From Nanosyncoccus sp963544575 (GTDB lineage: Bacteria; Patescibacteriota; Saccharimonadia; Saccharimonadales; Saccharimonadaceae): 64,000 bases of DNA. The stretch lies in contig CAUUFZ010000004.1 in the NCBI GenBank assembly GCA_963544575.1, positions 51,484 to 115,483 of the forward strand. Reading direction: 5' to 3'. The translations under genes were made by a program, and so were the position numbers. A model generated the notes under the pieces. It did not search any database and was not told the DNA's origin. It worked only from the letters and a program-made list of their open reading frames with translations. Below are positions 53,053-61,415 of the stretch, in pieces; within the stretch, counting starts at the first letter, position 1, and every line of letters begins with the position of its first letter.

Positions 53053-54291
53053 TTATTGATTATTGTTTGAGTAGAAATTTTGGTCGAGGACCCGAACTTT
53101 AGCGACGCTACCTTTGAGATTGAACTGAGAATTATCGAGATAGGTGAGATCACCCATATTAACAGCGGTAGGATTGGCTTCTTTTAATCGATTATAATCG
53201 ACGAGGAATTCGACCACACTGCGATCGTTTTTGTGAACGGTGTGAGTGGTGGGGTCGGTATCACCATCATCTTTTTGGTCGCCAATCACGCAACGCAAGG
53301 TGTTTGGATGGCCTTGATTGTCAAGGGTAACTTCGATGAGTTGGCCGATTTTATCGGAGATGCCACTACCGACTGCGACGACCGGATAGGTGTTTTTGCC
53401 ATCTTGGTAGTAGGTAAGTCCGGATTTACCAACATGAAAATTAGCATTTTCGTGGGTGAAATTATAATTCGGAGTGGTTTTGTCGGTGATGGCTTTATAG
53501 TCCATAAAGGATTTGAATTGGCCGATGCCGGCAGGGAAATTAACAGTTTTTAGAACAGTTTTTTCGGCGATATGGGTAAGTTTTTCGTCTTGTAAGGTGA
53601 TGGCAGTGCGGTGTTCAATTGGGGTGGCGTTAGTATTTATGGAAGTAATATCGTCAGCTATTTTTTCTTCTGGAATGGTCAAATTATTATCGGGAGTGAA
53701 TTTTTGCATATCATCATCTAGCTGGATGGAATACGCGGAATTTTCGGTGTCGCTAGCTTGTGAGGTTTCAATTAGTGGATTGAATTGATTTTGGTATTCA
53801 ATTGGGCCATTTTCAGGAGTGTAATCTGGTTCGAGGCCTTTTTGGGCGCGAAGAGCATTGTGATGGTTCATGTAATCTTCATAACCAGTGAAGGTGCGAT
53901 CATAATCGTCTTCTTCGTCATCTTCGAGGGGGACGCCGAGTTCTTCCATGTCTTTTTGGTGTTGTTCAATGGATTGATTAGAGACGTGGTTGGCTAACAT
54001 AGAAACACCCTTCACGGCAAGCCCTGTACCAATGGCAAGTAGGGCAGCGCGACCGATGGTAGGAGCGGCCATGGTAGCAAGATAAATAAGTCTTTCGCCA
54101 ATAGTATCGAGAGCAGGCTCGTTTTCGCGCTTTTTATCAAGTTCAGATTGAAGATGCCTCTGGAATTGACGTTCCTGATAAGCAGTGGAGCGATTGAATT
54201 GAGGAATTTCAGGACCTTGATTACGATTTTGGACGTGAAGTTCTGGTTCCTGTTGAAATTGATTAAAATTCTTGCGTGTTTCGTGCTCCAT
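53053..54291 (-). CDS. single-pass membrane protein of unknown function
   Basis: 412 residues from the ATG at 54291 (MEHETRKNFNQFQQEPELHV). A Gln- and Arg-rich N-terminal 65 residues (cytoplasmic by charge) precede one membrane segment (about 80-102, GRAALLAIGTGLAVKGVSML). A polar, acidic linker with Asp/Glu runs (LEDDEEDDYDRTF) leads to a C-terminal globular domain (about 270-412) with IGQFKSFMDYKAITDKT and LIEVTLDNQGHPNTLRCVIG. The longer frame from 54465 lacks support: a TATAAT box lies at 54301-54306 on this strand. The family is unknown. Confidence 0.65.
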   Translation of the reverse strand: MEHETRKNFNQFQQEPELHVQNRNQGPEIPQFNRSTAYQERQFQRHLQSELDKKRENEPALDTIGERLIYLATMAAPTIGRAALLAIGTGLAVKGVSMLANHVSNQSIEQHQKDMEELGVPLEDDEEDDYDRTFTGYEDYMNHHNALRAQKGLEPDYTPENGPIEYQNQFNPLIETSQASDTENSAYSIQLDDDMQKFTPDNNLTIPEEKIADDITSINTNATPIEHRTAITLQDEKLTHIAEKTVLKTVNFPAGIGQFKSFMDYKAITDKTTPNYNFTHENANFHVGKSGLTYYQDGKNTYPVVAVGSGISDKIGQLIEVTLDNQGHPNTLRCVIGDQKDDGDTDPTTHTVHKNDRSVVEFLVDYNRLKEANPTAVNMGDLTYLDNSQFNLKGSVAKVRVLDQNFYSNNNQ

Positions 54292-54458
54292 AATGCTTAT
54301 ATTATACCGCAAAAATAAGCAGAGCGGGATGAGAAAAGAGGAAGGGGCGGATAAAAATAAGCTGAGCGGGATGAGAAATAGGGTAAGAGTGAAGAGATTT
54401 AAGCATGGAGAAATAGTAAAAAGGAAGATCCATGGTGAGGCATAACAGGGGTGAAATA

Positions 54459-54487
54459 TTGACAAAAATGATTGTTTGTATTATAAT
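54459..54487 (+). promoter_or_regulatory. promoter with a long leader
   Basis: TTGACA (54459-54464), 17-bp spacer, TATAAT (54482-54487): full consensus. Confidence 0.85.
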
Positions 54488-54493
54488 ATTGGT

Positions 54494-54642
54494 GTAATTT
54501 TGTGTTTGGACAATTTTGTCCCAAAATAGTTCTTTAGAAATGAGGTGAAATTATGTAAGCTTAAGTCCTAATTAATTTTAATTGAATTTGGAAAATTGAA
54601 ACTATTTTTGGGTCACTTCGGTGATACGACAAGGAGGGAAAA
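54494..54642 (+). promoter_or_regulatory. structured leader with AUG-UAA minigene
   Basis: A 149-nt leader. A GGACAA/TTGTCC hairpin lies near 54508. GAGGTG (54542-54547) then leads to ATG (54553) immediately followed by TAA. A TCAC-TTCG-GTGA hairpin sits just before the real Shine-Dalgarno AAGGAGGG. The arrangement suggests translational control of the 54643 gene. Confidence 0.55.
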
Positions 54643-55245
54643 ATGGAGGGAAATTTCGTGGAATTGATTAAATTAAGTAAGGCAGTGGATGACTTTGAAG
54701 ATGAAAAAATCGCCTTAGCAATGCAAGAGAAAAATCGACGAACTAGAGTGTTAAACGGAATTATGCTGCTAGAGGTGGTAATTAGTTTAATGGTGTTATT
54801 TTTTGGATTTTCGGTGACAAATGGCTATAAGATGGCGATTTTAATGATCGGACTTCCGGTGATGGTTTTGCCGAGCCTGCTTACGAATGCGTATTGGTTA
54901 GATCCATATATGCGAGTAAATAACAAGTGGGTGAGATTCCTGTCAGAAGAGCTAAGCTTGAATCGAAAATTCTGTAATAATATGCATGCATGGATTTTTT
55001 TAACCTATAGCGTGTATATTTTTATTCCGGGAACAGAGAAGTTGACGACAGTTTTTGCACTAATGTTGGTGAGTCTAGCGACAGCTTTTTATGGTCTGCA
55101 GATTTTTTGGCCGGCGGAATTTGAGAAAAGTTTTCTGAAACTGAATCGAATTTTGTCAGGTGCAATTTATTTAATCTTGAGCCACGTTTTAATTATGGCT
55201 GCGGTTTTAACTTATTTAGCCTGTGTGGGGGTGTTAAATCACTAA
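54643..55245 (+). CDS. integral membrane protein, unknown
   Basis: 200 residues with about five membrane segments (40-60, 64-85, 113-130, 135-155, 170-195). The polar N-terminal 35 residues are charged and helical (KAVDDFEDEKIALAMQEKNR). The pattern resembles, without clear identity, the proteins at 55282 and 56862, which are also short and mostly membrane. The start follows AAGGAGGG at good spacing. The gene is driven by a full-consensus promoter with a long leader. Confidence 0.7.
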   Translation: MEGNFVELIKLSKAVDDFEDEKIALAMQEKNRRTRVLNGIMLLEVVISLMVLFFGFSVTNGYKMAILMIGLPVMVLPSLLTNAYWLDPYMRVNNKWVRFLSEELSLNRKFCNNMHAWIFLTYSVYIFIPGTEKLTTVFALMLVSLATAFYGLQIFWPAEFEKSFLKLNRILSGAIYLILSHVLIMAAVLTYLACVGVLNH

Positions 55246-55281
55246 AAACGCGGGAAGTGTAGGAAAAAATGGAGGGGGAAA

Positions 55282-55878
55282 ATGAAACAATTGTTTAAAC
55301 TTAGCAATAGAGATTTAATGAGAATTCTGTTATGTTTAATTTCGACGATTATCTGTTTGAGTGATCCTCAGGTAGGTGTCGGTATTAGCATATTAGGGTT
55401 CGCGGTTGTAATGATAGACTATTTTCGGCAGGCAATTTTCAGGAAACAGGAATGTGATTTTTGGATGCTAGGAGAGACACTACTCGAAGGTCGGGTGTCA
55501 TTAGCAGATTTTGTTTATGGAATTTTGGTAATGCTCATGGTCTTTTATGTATGTGGAAACTCAATACCAACAATTGTATTTTTCATGGTAGGATTTTTAT
55601 TCTGTTATTGTCTGATTATTTGGGTTTTTACACATGATAAATATTCGGAGCAAATGCGGAAGAGTCTTTCGAATGTCTGGTTCTTTTCGATGATGTTAAT
55701 TCCATTATGGGGATTAACGATTATGGCTTGTCGAAATTTGGCAGAACTTTTAGTGTGTATAGCGATAAACATAACGCTATTTTCAATGGGGGTTTGGCCG
55801 TTAGTTGCAGATGATGACGACTTCCAATTCTATGAAGAACAGGAAGAATGTGAGCCCGAAGAGGAGAAAGAAAAATAA
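55282..55878 (+). CDS. integral membrane protein, unknown
   Basis: 198 residues with about six hydrophobic segments and a strongly acidic C-terminal tail (DDDDFQFYEEQEECEPEEEK). The start ATG follows GGAGGGGG. It lies 36 bases after the previous membrane gene, so they are probably one operon, and a terminator follows at 55921. No known motif was found. Confidence 0.7.
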   Translation: MKQLFKLSNRDLMRILLCLISTIICLSDPQVGVGISILGFAVVMIDYFRQAIFRKQECDFWMLGETLLEGRVSLADFVYGILVMLMVFYVCGNSIPTIVFFMVGFLFCYCLIIWVFTHDKYSEQMRKSLSNVWFFSMMLIPLWGLTIMACRNLAELLVCIAINITLFSMGVWPLVADDDDFQFYEEQEECEPEEEKEK

Positions 55879-55920
55879 AAATACTTCGGAATCTCATGCT
55901 GAATAATTTTACTAGTTTTA

Positions 55921-55945
55921 AAATCCCCTCGATGAGGGGATTTTT
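55921..55945 (+). terminator. rho-independent terminator
   Basis: AAATCCCCTC-GAT-GAGGGGATTT followed by TT; very stable. Confidence 0.9.
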
Positions 55946-55961
55946 GGTGTACAATATAAGC

Positions 55962-56696
55962 ATGAAAATTTTACAATTGAACGTATGGATGGGAAAAGTG
56001 GAGGGGGAATTAAAACGCTTTTTGGAAAATAATAACTTTGATGTAATCTGTATGCAGGAAGTGATGAGCTCAGAGAATTGCCAAGTGCATTTAGCGCGAC
56101 TTTGTTTTGATGCGGAAGCGATCAAGCAGGCGACGGGGATGCCGTATGCTTATTTTTCGCCAAACTGGAGTAGTGATATAGCGAACGGAAGTTTTGATCT
56201 AGGAAATATGATTTTAAGTAGAATTCCGTTTCGTTCGACGATGAACACTTTTGTGAACGGGGAATATACGGAACATACGATTTTGGAAGAAATGTGTTCA
56301 AACAATTTAAATGTGCAAGTTGTGGAATTAGAAAATGGTGTGGTGATCGCAAATCATCATGGATTTTGGCGTTCGCAGCCACTCGGGGACGAGGATACAG
56401 TGAAGGCATTTAAGCATTTGGCGGAGATTATTCAACCGTATCAAGATAAGCCATTTGTGCTTTGTGGTGATTTGAATGTGAGACACGAGGCGCCAGCGAT
56501 GAGAGAATTGGATTTTTTGCGTGATTTGACGTATGAAAATGGGGTGAAAAATACGCTTTCGGGTTTGAAATTTAATGGTGATGTGCCATGCGACCATATT
56601 ATGCCAAACGATAAGTTGGAAGCGAAAAATTTCATGGTGCATGAAGGCTATGCTTCGGATCATTTAGGAATTTCGGCTGAAATCGAGATCAAATAA
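55962..56696 (+). CDS. endonuclease/exonuclease/phosphatase-family protein
   Basis: 244 residues from the ATG at 55962. The EEP fold motifs are in order: LQLNVWMG, ICMQEVMSS (metal Glu), NHHGFW, LCGDLNVRHE (catalytic Asp/Asn), CDHIMP and SDHLGISAEI (catalytic His). Members cut nucleic acids, inositol phosphates or sphingomyelin; the substrate cannot be inferred. No signal peptide is seen. TACAAT (55950-55955) ends 6 bases before this ATG, and a terminator immediately upstream rules out the longer frame from 55896. Confidence 0.88.
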   Translation: MKILQLNVWMGKVEGELKRFLENNNFDVICMQEVMSSENCQVHLARLCFDAEAIKQATGMPYAYFSPNWSSDIANGSFDLGNMILSRIPFRSTMNTFVNGEYTEHTILEEMCSNNLNVQVVELENGVVIANHHGFWRSQPLGDEDTVKAFKHLAEIIQPYQDKPFVLCGDLNVRHEAPAMRELDFLRDLTYENGVKNTLSGLKFNGDVPCDHIMPNDKLEAKNFMVHEGYASDHLGISAEIEIK

Positions 56697-56723
56697 GCAG
56701 TTAAATTTTTAAAAAAGAGGGAG

Positions 56724-56747
56724 CCCCAATTGTGAGATTGGGGTTTT
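56724..56747 (+). terminator. rho-independent terminator
   Basis: CCCCAAT-TGTGAG-ATTGGGG followed by T4. Confidence 0.8.
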
Positions 56748-56749
56748 GC

Positions 56750-56778
56750 TTGCTATTTTTTAATAAATGTGAGATAAT
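56750..56778 (+). promoter_or_regulatory. promoter of the 56862 gene
   Basis: TTGCTA (56750-56755), 17-bp spacer, GATAAT (56773-56778). The leader of about 75 nt holds two hairpins: AATTTACTG/CAGTAAATT and AGGCC-TTAGT-GGCCT. Confidence 0.65.
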
Positions 56779-56861
56779 ATAGAAGTTACTAATTTACTGC
56801 CCTGTGTCAGTAAATTTCATTTGAGGCCTTAGTGGCCTAGTATTTTTACAAGGAGGTGCGT

Positions 56862-57401
56862 ATGCACAAAATAAATACAATTGTAACTTGTTGGTTGAAG
56901 ATTTTTGGATGTATTATCTTCATGTTGCTTTGCTTGAATGGTTATCGTTATGGGTTACAGATTGCAGCTATAGGTTTTATGGTTCTAGCGATTAAGTTTT
57001 TCGACGATTCGTCGATGTCAGATGAGGAACTTAAGAAAAAGAATATTGACTTAGGTCAAATATATATACACGGAATCGTTTGTGAGCTAACATCTTGGAT
57101 TTCATTTTTTTATTTAAAGAAGTCTGATGGATTTGTAACGATTGCATATTTCAGCTTTATTGTTTTGGTTATTAACACAATCGGCGAATGGTTAACGTAT
57201 AAGAAGAATCTTAAAAATGCTAAGAATGAGGATATAAAAGAAAATTTTACATCAAGTTCTCTGGTATTTTTAGTATTAATGCCGGCTTTGATGTTGGTTG
57301 CAATGGCGTTTAATGTATATATTTTAGCTTTGACGATGATGGCTATTGTAGTCGTGCTATTTATTCGGGCAAGACAACACGGCATAGAATTCGTTTGGTA
57401 A
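56862..57401 (+). CDS. integral membrane protein, unknown
   Basis: 179 residues with about five membrane segments (10-28, 33-48, 70-90, 95-115, 130-168) and a short charged loop KKNLKNAKNEDIKENF. The start at ATG 56862 sits 5 bases after a perfect AGGAGG. It resembles the 54643/55282 proteins in size and layout. It has its own promoter with a structured leader and its own terminator. The function is unknown. Confidence 0.7.
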   Translation: MHKINTIVTCWLKIFGCIIFMLLCLNGYRYGLQIAAIGFMVLAIKFFDDSSMSDEELKKKNIDLGQIYIHGIVCELTSWISFFYLKKSDGFVTIAYFSFIVLVINTIGEWLTYKKNLKNAKNEDIKENFTSSSLVFLVLMPALMLVAMAFNVYILALTMMAIVVVLFIRARQHGIEFVW

Positions 57402-57430
57402 CTTTGCGAAAAATACTCCTTTAATTATAG

Positions 57431-57455
57431 ATCCCCTCGAGAGAGGGGATTTTTA
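57431..57455 (+). terminator. rho-independent terminator
   Basis: ATCCCCTC-GAGA-GAGGGGAT followed by TTTT. Confidence 0.9.
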
Positions 57456-57491
57456 CTGACTAGAAAAATGACTTTTCTGCGCCACTTGAAT

Positions 57492-57545
57492 AAAAAATTT
57501 GCCTCAACCTTTCGATTGGGGTGTGTGCGGCTAGGTGCCGAATAT
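57492..57545 (-). ncRNA. putative small RNA (about 55 nt)
   Basis: A minus-strand promoter TTGCTC (57575-57580), 17-bp spacer, TATAAT (57552-57557) points left. The transcript would contain a CGGC-ACCTA-GCCG hairpin, a single-stranded CACACACCCC and a CCAATC-GAAA-GGTTG hairpin ending in T6. There is no ORF. Confidence 0.55.
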
Positions 57546-57580
57546 GTTTACATTATAGTAAAAAGAGGCCGCAAGAGCAA

Positions 57581-57671
57581 TAGTCTTATGAGGCTTTAGT
57601 AAAATATATATAGTACACACATTCACTTCGTTGTATGGACGAACTACGTTCTCGCCTAACCGGTGGTAGTG
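57581..57671. other. short intergenic stretch, nothing recognised
   Basis: Lies between the putative small RNA promoter and the tRNA-Asn terminator. It contains a few weak dyads but no supported gene. Confidence 0.4.
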
Positions 57672-57704
57672 AGAATAAAAATAATCCCGAAATATGGGAT
57701 TATT
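57672..57704 (-). terminator. terminator of tRNA-Asn
   Basis: AATAATCCC/GGGATTATT with a 7-nt loop. On the minus strand a TTTTTATT tract follows. Confidence 0.8.
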
Positions 57705-57713
57705 CAATAATTT

Positions 57714-57788
57714 TGGCTCCCCCGGTCAGGCTCGAACTGACAACCTCGAAGTTAACAGCTTCTTGCTCCACCATTGAGCTACAGGGGA
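57714..57788 (-). tRNA. tRNA-Asn (anticodon GTT)
   Basis: Acceptor TCCCCTG/CGGGGGA, anticodon loop CTGTTAA, T arm GTCAG-TTCGAGC-CTGAC, encoded GCCA. Confidence 0.94.
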
Positions 57789-57868
57789 TTGTTCTTTAAT
57801 TATAACGCAGATAATTCATTCTATCAAGATACAATGTTATAATTTAATAAAGAAGTAGTAGAGGTGAA

Positions 57869-58660
57869 ATGTTCAGAGTTTCGGATTTGACGGTGGCGAT
57901 TAAGAAAAATCAGCAAGTGGTGCTTCGGGGGGTGAATTTTGAGATTTTGCCGGAGGAAACTTTGGTACTAAAAGGGAAAAATGGTTCTGGAAAATCGACA
58001 CTGCTAGGAGCGATTATGGGGGATCCGCGATATGAAATTTTAAGGGGAGAAATTGAATTTTTGGGAGAGAAAATTCAGAATTTAAGTACTGAGGGACGAA
58101 GTCTTCTTGGGATGTTTTTGAGCTTTCAAACACCACCGGAAGTAAATGGCGTTTCTACGACAGAAATTGTTCGAACTGGAATGACGGAATGTGGTAAAAG
58201 TGTGCGGCTCGATGAGGTGCGTAGTGGTTTGATGGTAAATCAGAAATTGTTGGGGCTTCCGATGTTTTTCATGGAACGCGAAAGCGGAGTGGGGATGTCT
58301 GGTGGTGAAAAGAAAAAGAATGAGATTTTACAAATGCTGGCCTTGAAGCCGAAATTTTGCATGTTGGATGAATTGGATTCGGGATTAGATATGGAATCGG
58401 CAGGGAAAATTTCACAAATTTTGGCGGATTACCAGCGAGAGACTGGGGCGAGTTTTTTGATTATTTCACATAATTTGAGGATTTTGGAAAAATTGAAGGT
58501 GAATAAAGTGGTTGAGTTGATAGACGGGGAACTAGTAGCGGCGGAGGATGAGCGCGACGATGAGAAGTCGGTGCGAGTATTAGAAAATGAGCGTGGCGAT
58601 GAGAAGTCGGCGAGAGTATTGGGTGAGAAGGGCGCGATGAATGAGGGGGGCGCGAAATGA
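57869..58660 (+). CDS. sufC: Fe-S cluster assembly ATPase SufC
   Basis: 263 residues. Walker A is LKGKNGSGKSTLLGAIMG (about 34-51). The Q-loop region is FLSFQTPPEVNGV, the signature MSGGEKKKNEILQML and Walker B CMLDELDSGLDME. The phrase SFQTPPEVNGV and the Glu-Leu-Asp-Ser-Gly-Leu-Asp loop are diagnostic for SufC. It powers SufB during scaffold assembly. The last 30 residues are an added acidic tail built from an imperfect 13-residue repeat (ERDDEKSVRVLEN, ERGDEKSARVLGE). The stop overlaps the sufB start. Confidence 0.95.
   Translation: MFRVSDLTVAIKKNQQVVLRGVNFEILPEETLVLKGKNGSGKSTLLGAIMGDPRYEILRGEIEFLGEKIQNLSTEGRSLLGMFLSFQTPPEVNGVSTTEIVRTGMTECGKSVRLDEVRSGLMVNQKLLGLPMFFMERESGVGMSGGEKKKNEILQMLALKPKFCMLDELDSGLDMESAGKISQILADYQRETGASFLIISHNLRILEKLKVNKVVELIDGELVAAEDERDDEKSVRVLENERGDEKSARVLGEKGAMNEGGAK
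58550..58627 (+). repeat. 39-bp imperfect tandem duplication at the sufC 3' end
   Basis: Units 58550-58588 and 58589-58627 encode two 13-residue copies beyond the normal SufC end. Confidence 0.7.
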
Positions 58661-60036
58661 AAAAAGAAGTAGTGCGTCGGGCGGCGGAGGCGATTCATCG
58701 ACAAAAAAGAGAGCCGGAATGGGTGCTAGAAAAGAGACTTCGGGGGGTGCAGGCTTGGCAAAAACAGAATCTAGGGAAGATGTTGCCAGGGGTAGAGGAA
58801 CTAATTTCGCAGATTAATGCGGGGGGAATTCGATTCTATAAAGAGGTGGGCGAGGCCGAGATTAAGACTTCTTGGGATGAGGTACCGGCGGAAATTCGAG
58901 AGACTTTTGAGGCTTTGGGAATTCCAGAGGCAGAAAAAGAGGGGTTGGCTGGCGTGGGGGCGCAATTTGATTCGGAGGTGGTTTATCACCGAATGCGCGA
59001 AAAATTAGCGCAATCTGGGGTGGTGTTTTTACCGCTAGAAGAAGCAATCTTGGCGACGGAGAAGAGCCAGGAAGAAAATTTGGTAAAATATGGGGCGCCG
59101 GTAGGGGAAATTTTTTTGGCACATTTTATGAAATTAGTGCCAGAAGATGATCATAAATTTGCGGGGTTGCACGCGGCAATGTTTAGTGGTGGATCATTTA
59201 TTTACATTCCTAAGGGGGTGACGGCGGAGCTACCAATTCAGAGTTATTATCGAATGAACGAGCCAGGAATTGGGCAGTTTGAACATACCTTAATTGTGGT
59301 GGACGAGGGAAGTGAGCTACATTTTATCGAGGGGTGTTCGGCGCCAAAATATGAGAAAAATAATTTACATGTGGGCTCGGTAGAGATTTTTGTGAAAAAG
59401 GGGGCAAAAATGCGATTTTCGACGGTAGAAAGTTGGTCAAAAAATGTGTTCAACTTAAATACTAAGCGAGCGCTCGTAGAAGCGGGTGGGGAAATGGAGT
59501 GGGTTTCAGGGACTTTTGGCTCGAAGGTGACTATGCTGTATCCGACGACGATTCTAAAAGGAGAGGGGGCAAAAATGGAATATTTAGGGATGAGCTTGGC
59601 TTCGGGAGAACAAATTTTGGACTCCGGGGCAAAGGTGATTTGTTTAGCGGATAATACTTCGGCAATGATTCGTAGTAAGTCGGTGGCGAAGAATGGGGGT
59701 GTAAGCATGACAAAAACTCTGGCGAAAGTAGGGAAAGGAGTTAAGGGAGTAAAGGCTTATATTGATTGTAAATCGTTAATTTTAGATAACGAATCACGGT
59801 CTTATGCGGAACCAATGGTGGACGTAAAATCTGGGGAAGCAGAAGTGACCCACGAGGCTTCGGTGGGGAAATTATCGGAAGAGATTTTATATTATCTTGC
59901 GACACGCGGAATTGGTGAAGAAAAAGCAAAAGAGATATTGATTCGAGGTTTTTCGGAAGAAATTACAAAGGCTTTACCATTAGAGTATGCGATGGAAATG
60001 AATAACTTAATTAAGTTAGAAATGCAGAATATGTAG
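58657..60036 (+). CDS. sufB: Fe-S cluster assembly scaffold SufB
   Basis: 459 residues, SufBD family. Typical segments are FYKEVGEAEIKTSWDEVP, HAAMFSGGSFIYIPKGV, LHFIEGCSAPKYEKNNLHVG, and the C-terminal core SYAEPMVDVKSGEAEVTHEA and LATRGIGEEKAKEILIRGFS. It builds Fe-S clusters with SufC; sulfur arrives from SufS through SufU. It begins inside the end of sufC. No separate sufD is present, so SufB probably forms a homodimer with SufC. Confidence 0.95.
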   Translation: MKKEVVRRAAEAIHRQKREPEWVLEKRLRGVQAWQKQNLGKMLPGVEELISQINAGGIRFYKEVGEAEIKTSWDEVPAEIRETFEALGIPEAEKEGLAGVGAQFDSEVVYHRMREKLAQSGVVFLPLEEAILATEKSQEENLVKYGAPVGEIFLAHFMKLVPEDDHKFAGLHAAMFSGGSFIYIPKGVTAELPIQSYYRMNEPGIGQFEHTLIVVDEGSELHFIEGCSAPKYEKNNLHVGSVEIFVKKGAKMRFSTVESWSKNVFNLNTKRALVEAGGEMEWVSGTFGSKVTMLYPTTILKGEGAKMEYLGMSLASGEQILDSGAKVICLADNTSAMIRSKSVAKNGGVSMTKTLAKVGKGVKGVKAYIDCKSLILDNESRSYAEPMVDVKSGEAEVTHEASVGKLSEEILYYLATRGIGEEKAKEILIRGFSEEITKALPLEYAMEMNNLIKLEMQNM

Positions 60037-60139
60037 TATGAATACAAGATTTAAGCATGAGCGAATTAGGGCATGAGTGCGAGCTAAATTGAATAGAAAA
60101 TGAGCCAAAAAATGAATAAAAAAGTTAAGGATAAGCGAA

Positions 60140-61354
60140 ATGTATAGAGAAGAGTTTGAGATATTTGAGAAAAATGAGCTAGATGAAACCTTGCCTTTCG
60201 TGTATCTAGATAATGCTGCGACAATGCAAAGAATGATGGCTGGACTTTTGGCTGAACAAGATTTTTATACAAAGAAAAATGCGAATCCTTTGCGCGGAGT
60301 ATATGAATTGTCGGAGCTTGCGACGGCGGAACTTTGGCAGGCGCGGGAAGTGACTGCTAAATTTTTGGGTTGTGAGCCACTAGAAGTGATTTTTGTCAAA
60401 AATGCGACCGAGGGGTTAAACTTGCTGGCTAATGGAATAGAGGAGTGGCTAGACAAGGCTGGGGGTCATAAGGGAGAAATTTTGGTAGATTTGGAATCTC
60501 ATCATAGTAATCTTTTGGCTTTTTCGGAACGTTATGGAGAAAAGATACGAATTACGGAAGATCTTGTGCGTGAGGTGAAGCTGGATCTTGAACGTGCAAA
60601 GGCTGAGGGGGCGGAGTCAAAAATTAAGATTGTGGCGATGACGGGAATGAGTAATGTGACGGGGGTGGATCGAAGTGGCATCGCGAAAGAATTGAAGAAT
60701 TTAGGCTTTCAGGGGCTAATCTTGATGGATGCAGCGCAGTTGGTGGCACATAAGAAGATTGACGTGAGAGAATTGGGTGTGGACGGCTTAGTATTCTCTG
60801 GGCATAAAATTGGAGCGCCAATGGGGGTGGGGGTAGTGTATCTGAAATATGATTTGATGAAGAAGTTGAGACCGTTAAATTATGGGGGTGAAATGGTGGA
60901 ATCAGTGAAGCTTGCGGATGGTAAAGTGAAGATGAGTTTTGCGCCGGGACCGAGTAAGTTCGAAGGTGGAACGCTAAATATGGGGGCGATTTGTGGGCTT
61001 TCTGCAACGGAAAAATTTTGGTTGGAGCATTCGGAAATTTACGGGACAGAAAAGGTGTTGACTGAAAAAATTCGGGAAGAGTTAGAGAAAGAAGAAAATA
61101 TCGAATTATATTTTGCGGAGAATGGCATTATTAGCTTCAATGTGAAGGGGGTGCATGCACATGATACGGCGCAGATTTTGGCGGATTTTGGTGTGATGGT
61201 GAGAGCGGGAATGATGTGTGCGGAACCATTTTTAACAGAGAAAAAAATCGGTGCGGTGGTGCGAGCAAGTTTAGCTTTTTATAATACAAATATAGATGTT
61301 AAATATTTCTTAGCTTGCCTTAGGAGAGTGCGCAGAGTGATGGGGCTGGAGTAA
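60140..61354 (+). CDS. sufS: cysteine desulfurase SufS
   Basis: 404 residues, class-V aminotransferase fold with pyridoxal phosphate. FVYLDNAATMQ is at the N-terminus, LESHHSNLLAF holds the ring-stacking His, ILMDAAQLVAHKKID the Asp, and FSGHKIGAPMGVG the Lys that binds the cofactor (near residue 228). The catalytic Cys lies in VRAGMMCAEPFL, where most SufS have RAGHHCAQPL. It removes sulfur from cysteine for Fe-S assembly and passes it to SufU. About 100 bases separate it from sufB, with no terminator between. Confidence 0.94.
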   Translation: MYREEFEIFEKNELDETLPFVYLDNAATMQRMMAGLLAEQDFYTKKNANPLRGVYELSELATAELWQAREVTAKFLGCEPLEVIFVKNATEGLNLLANGIEEWLDKAGGHKGEILVDLESHHSNLLAFSERYGEKIRITEDLVREVKLDLERAKAEGAESKIKIVAMTGMSNVTGVDRSGIAKELKNLGFQGLILMDAAQLVAHKKIDVRELGVDGLVFSGHKIGAPMGVGVVYLKYDLMKKLRPLNYGGEMVESVKLADGKVKMSFAPGPSKFEGGTLNMGAICGLSATEKFWLEHSEIYGTEKVLTEKIREELEKEENIELYFAENGIISFNVKGVHAHDTAQILADFGVMVRAGMMCAEPFLTEKKIGAVVRASLAFYNTNIDVKYFLACLRRVRRVMGLE

Positions 61355-61415
61355 TGGTCGACGGGGGATGTTCACGGAAATGAATAAGATTTGGTGAAAT
61401 TGGAGAAGAAAAATA

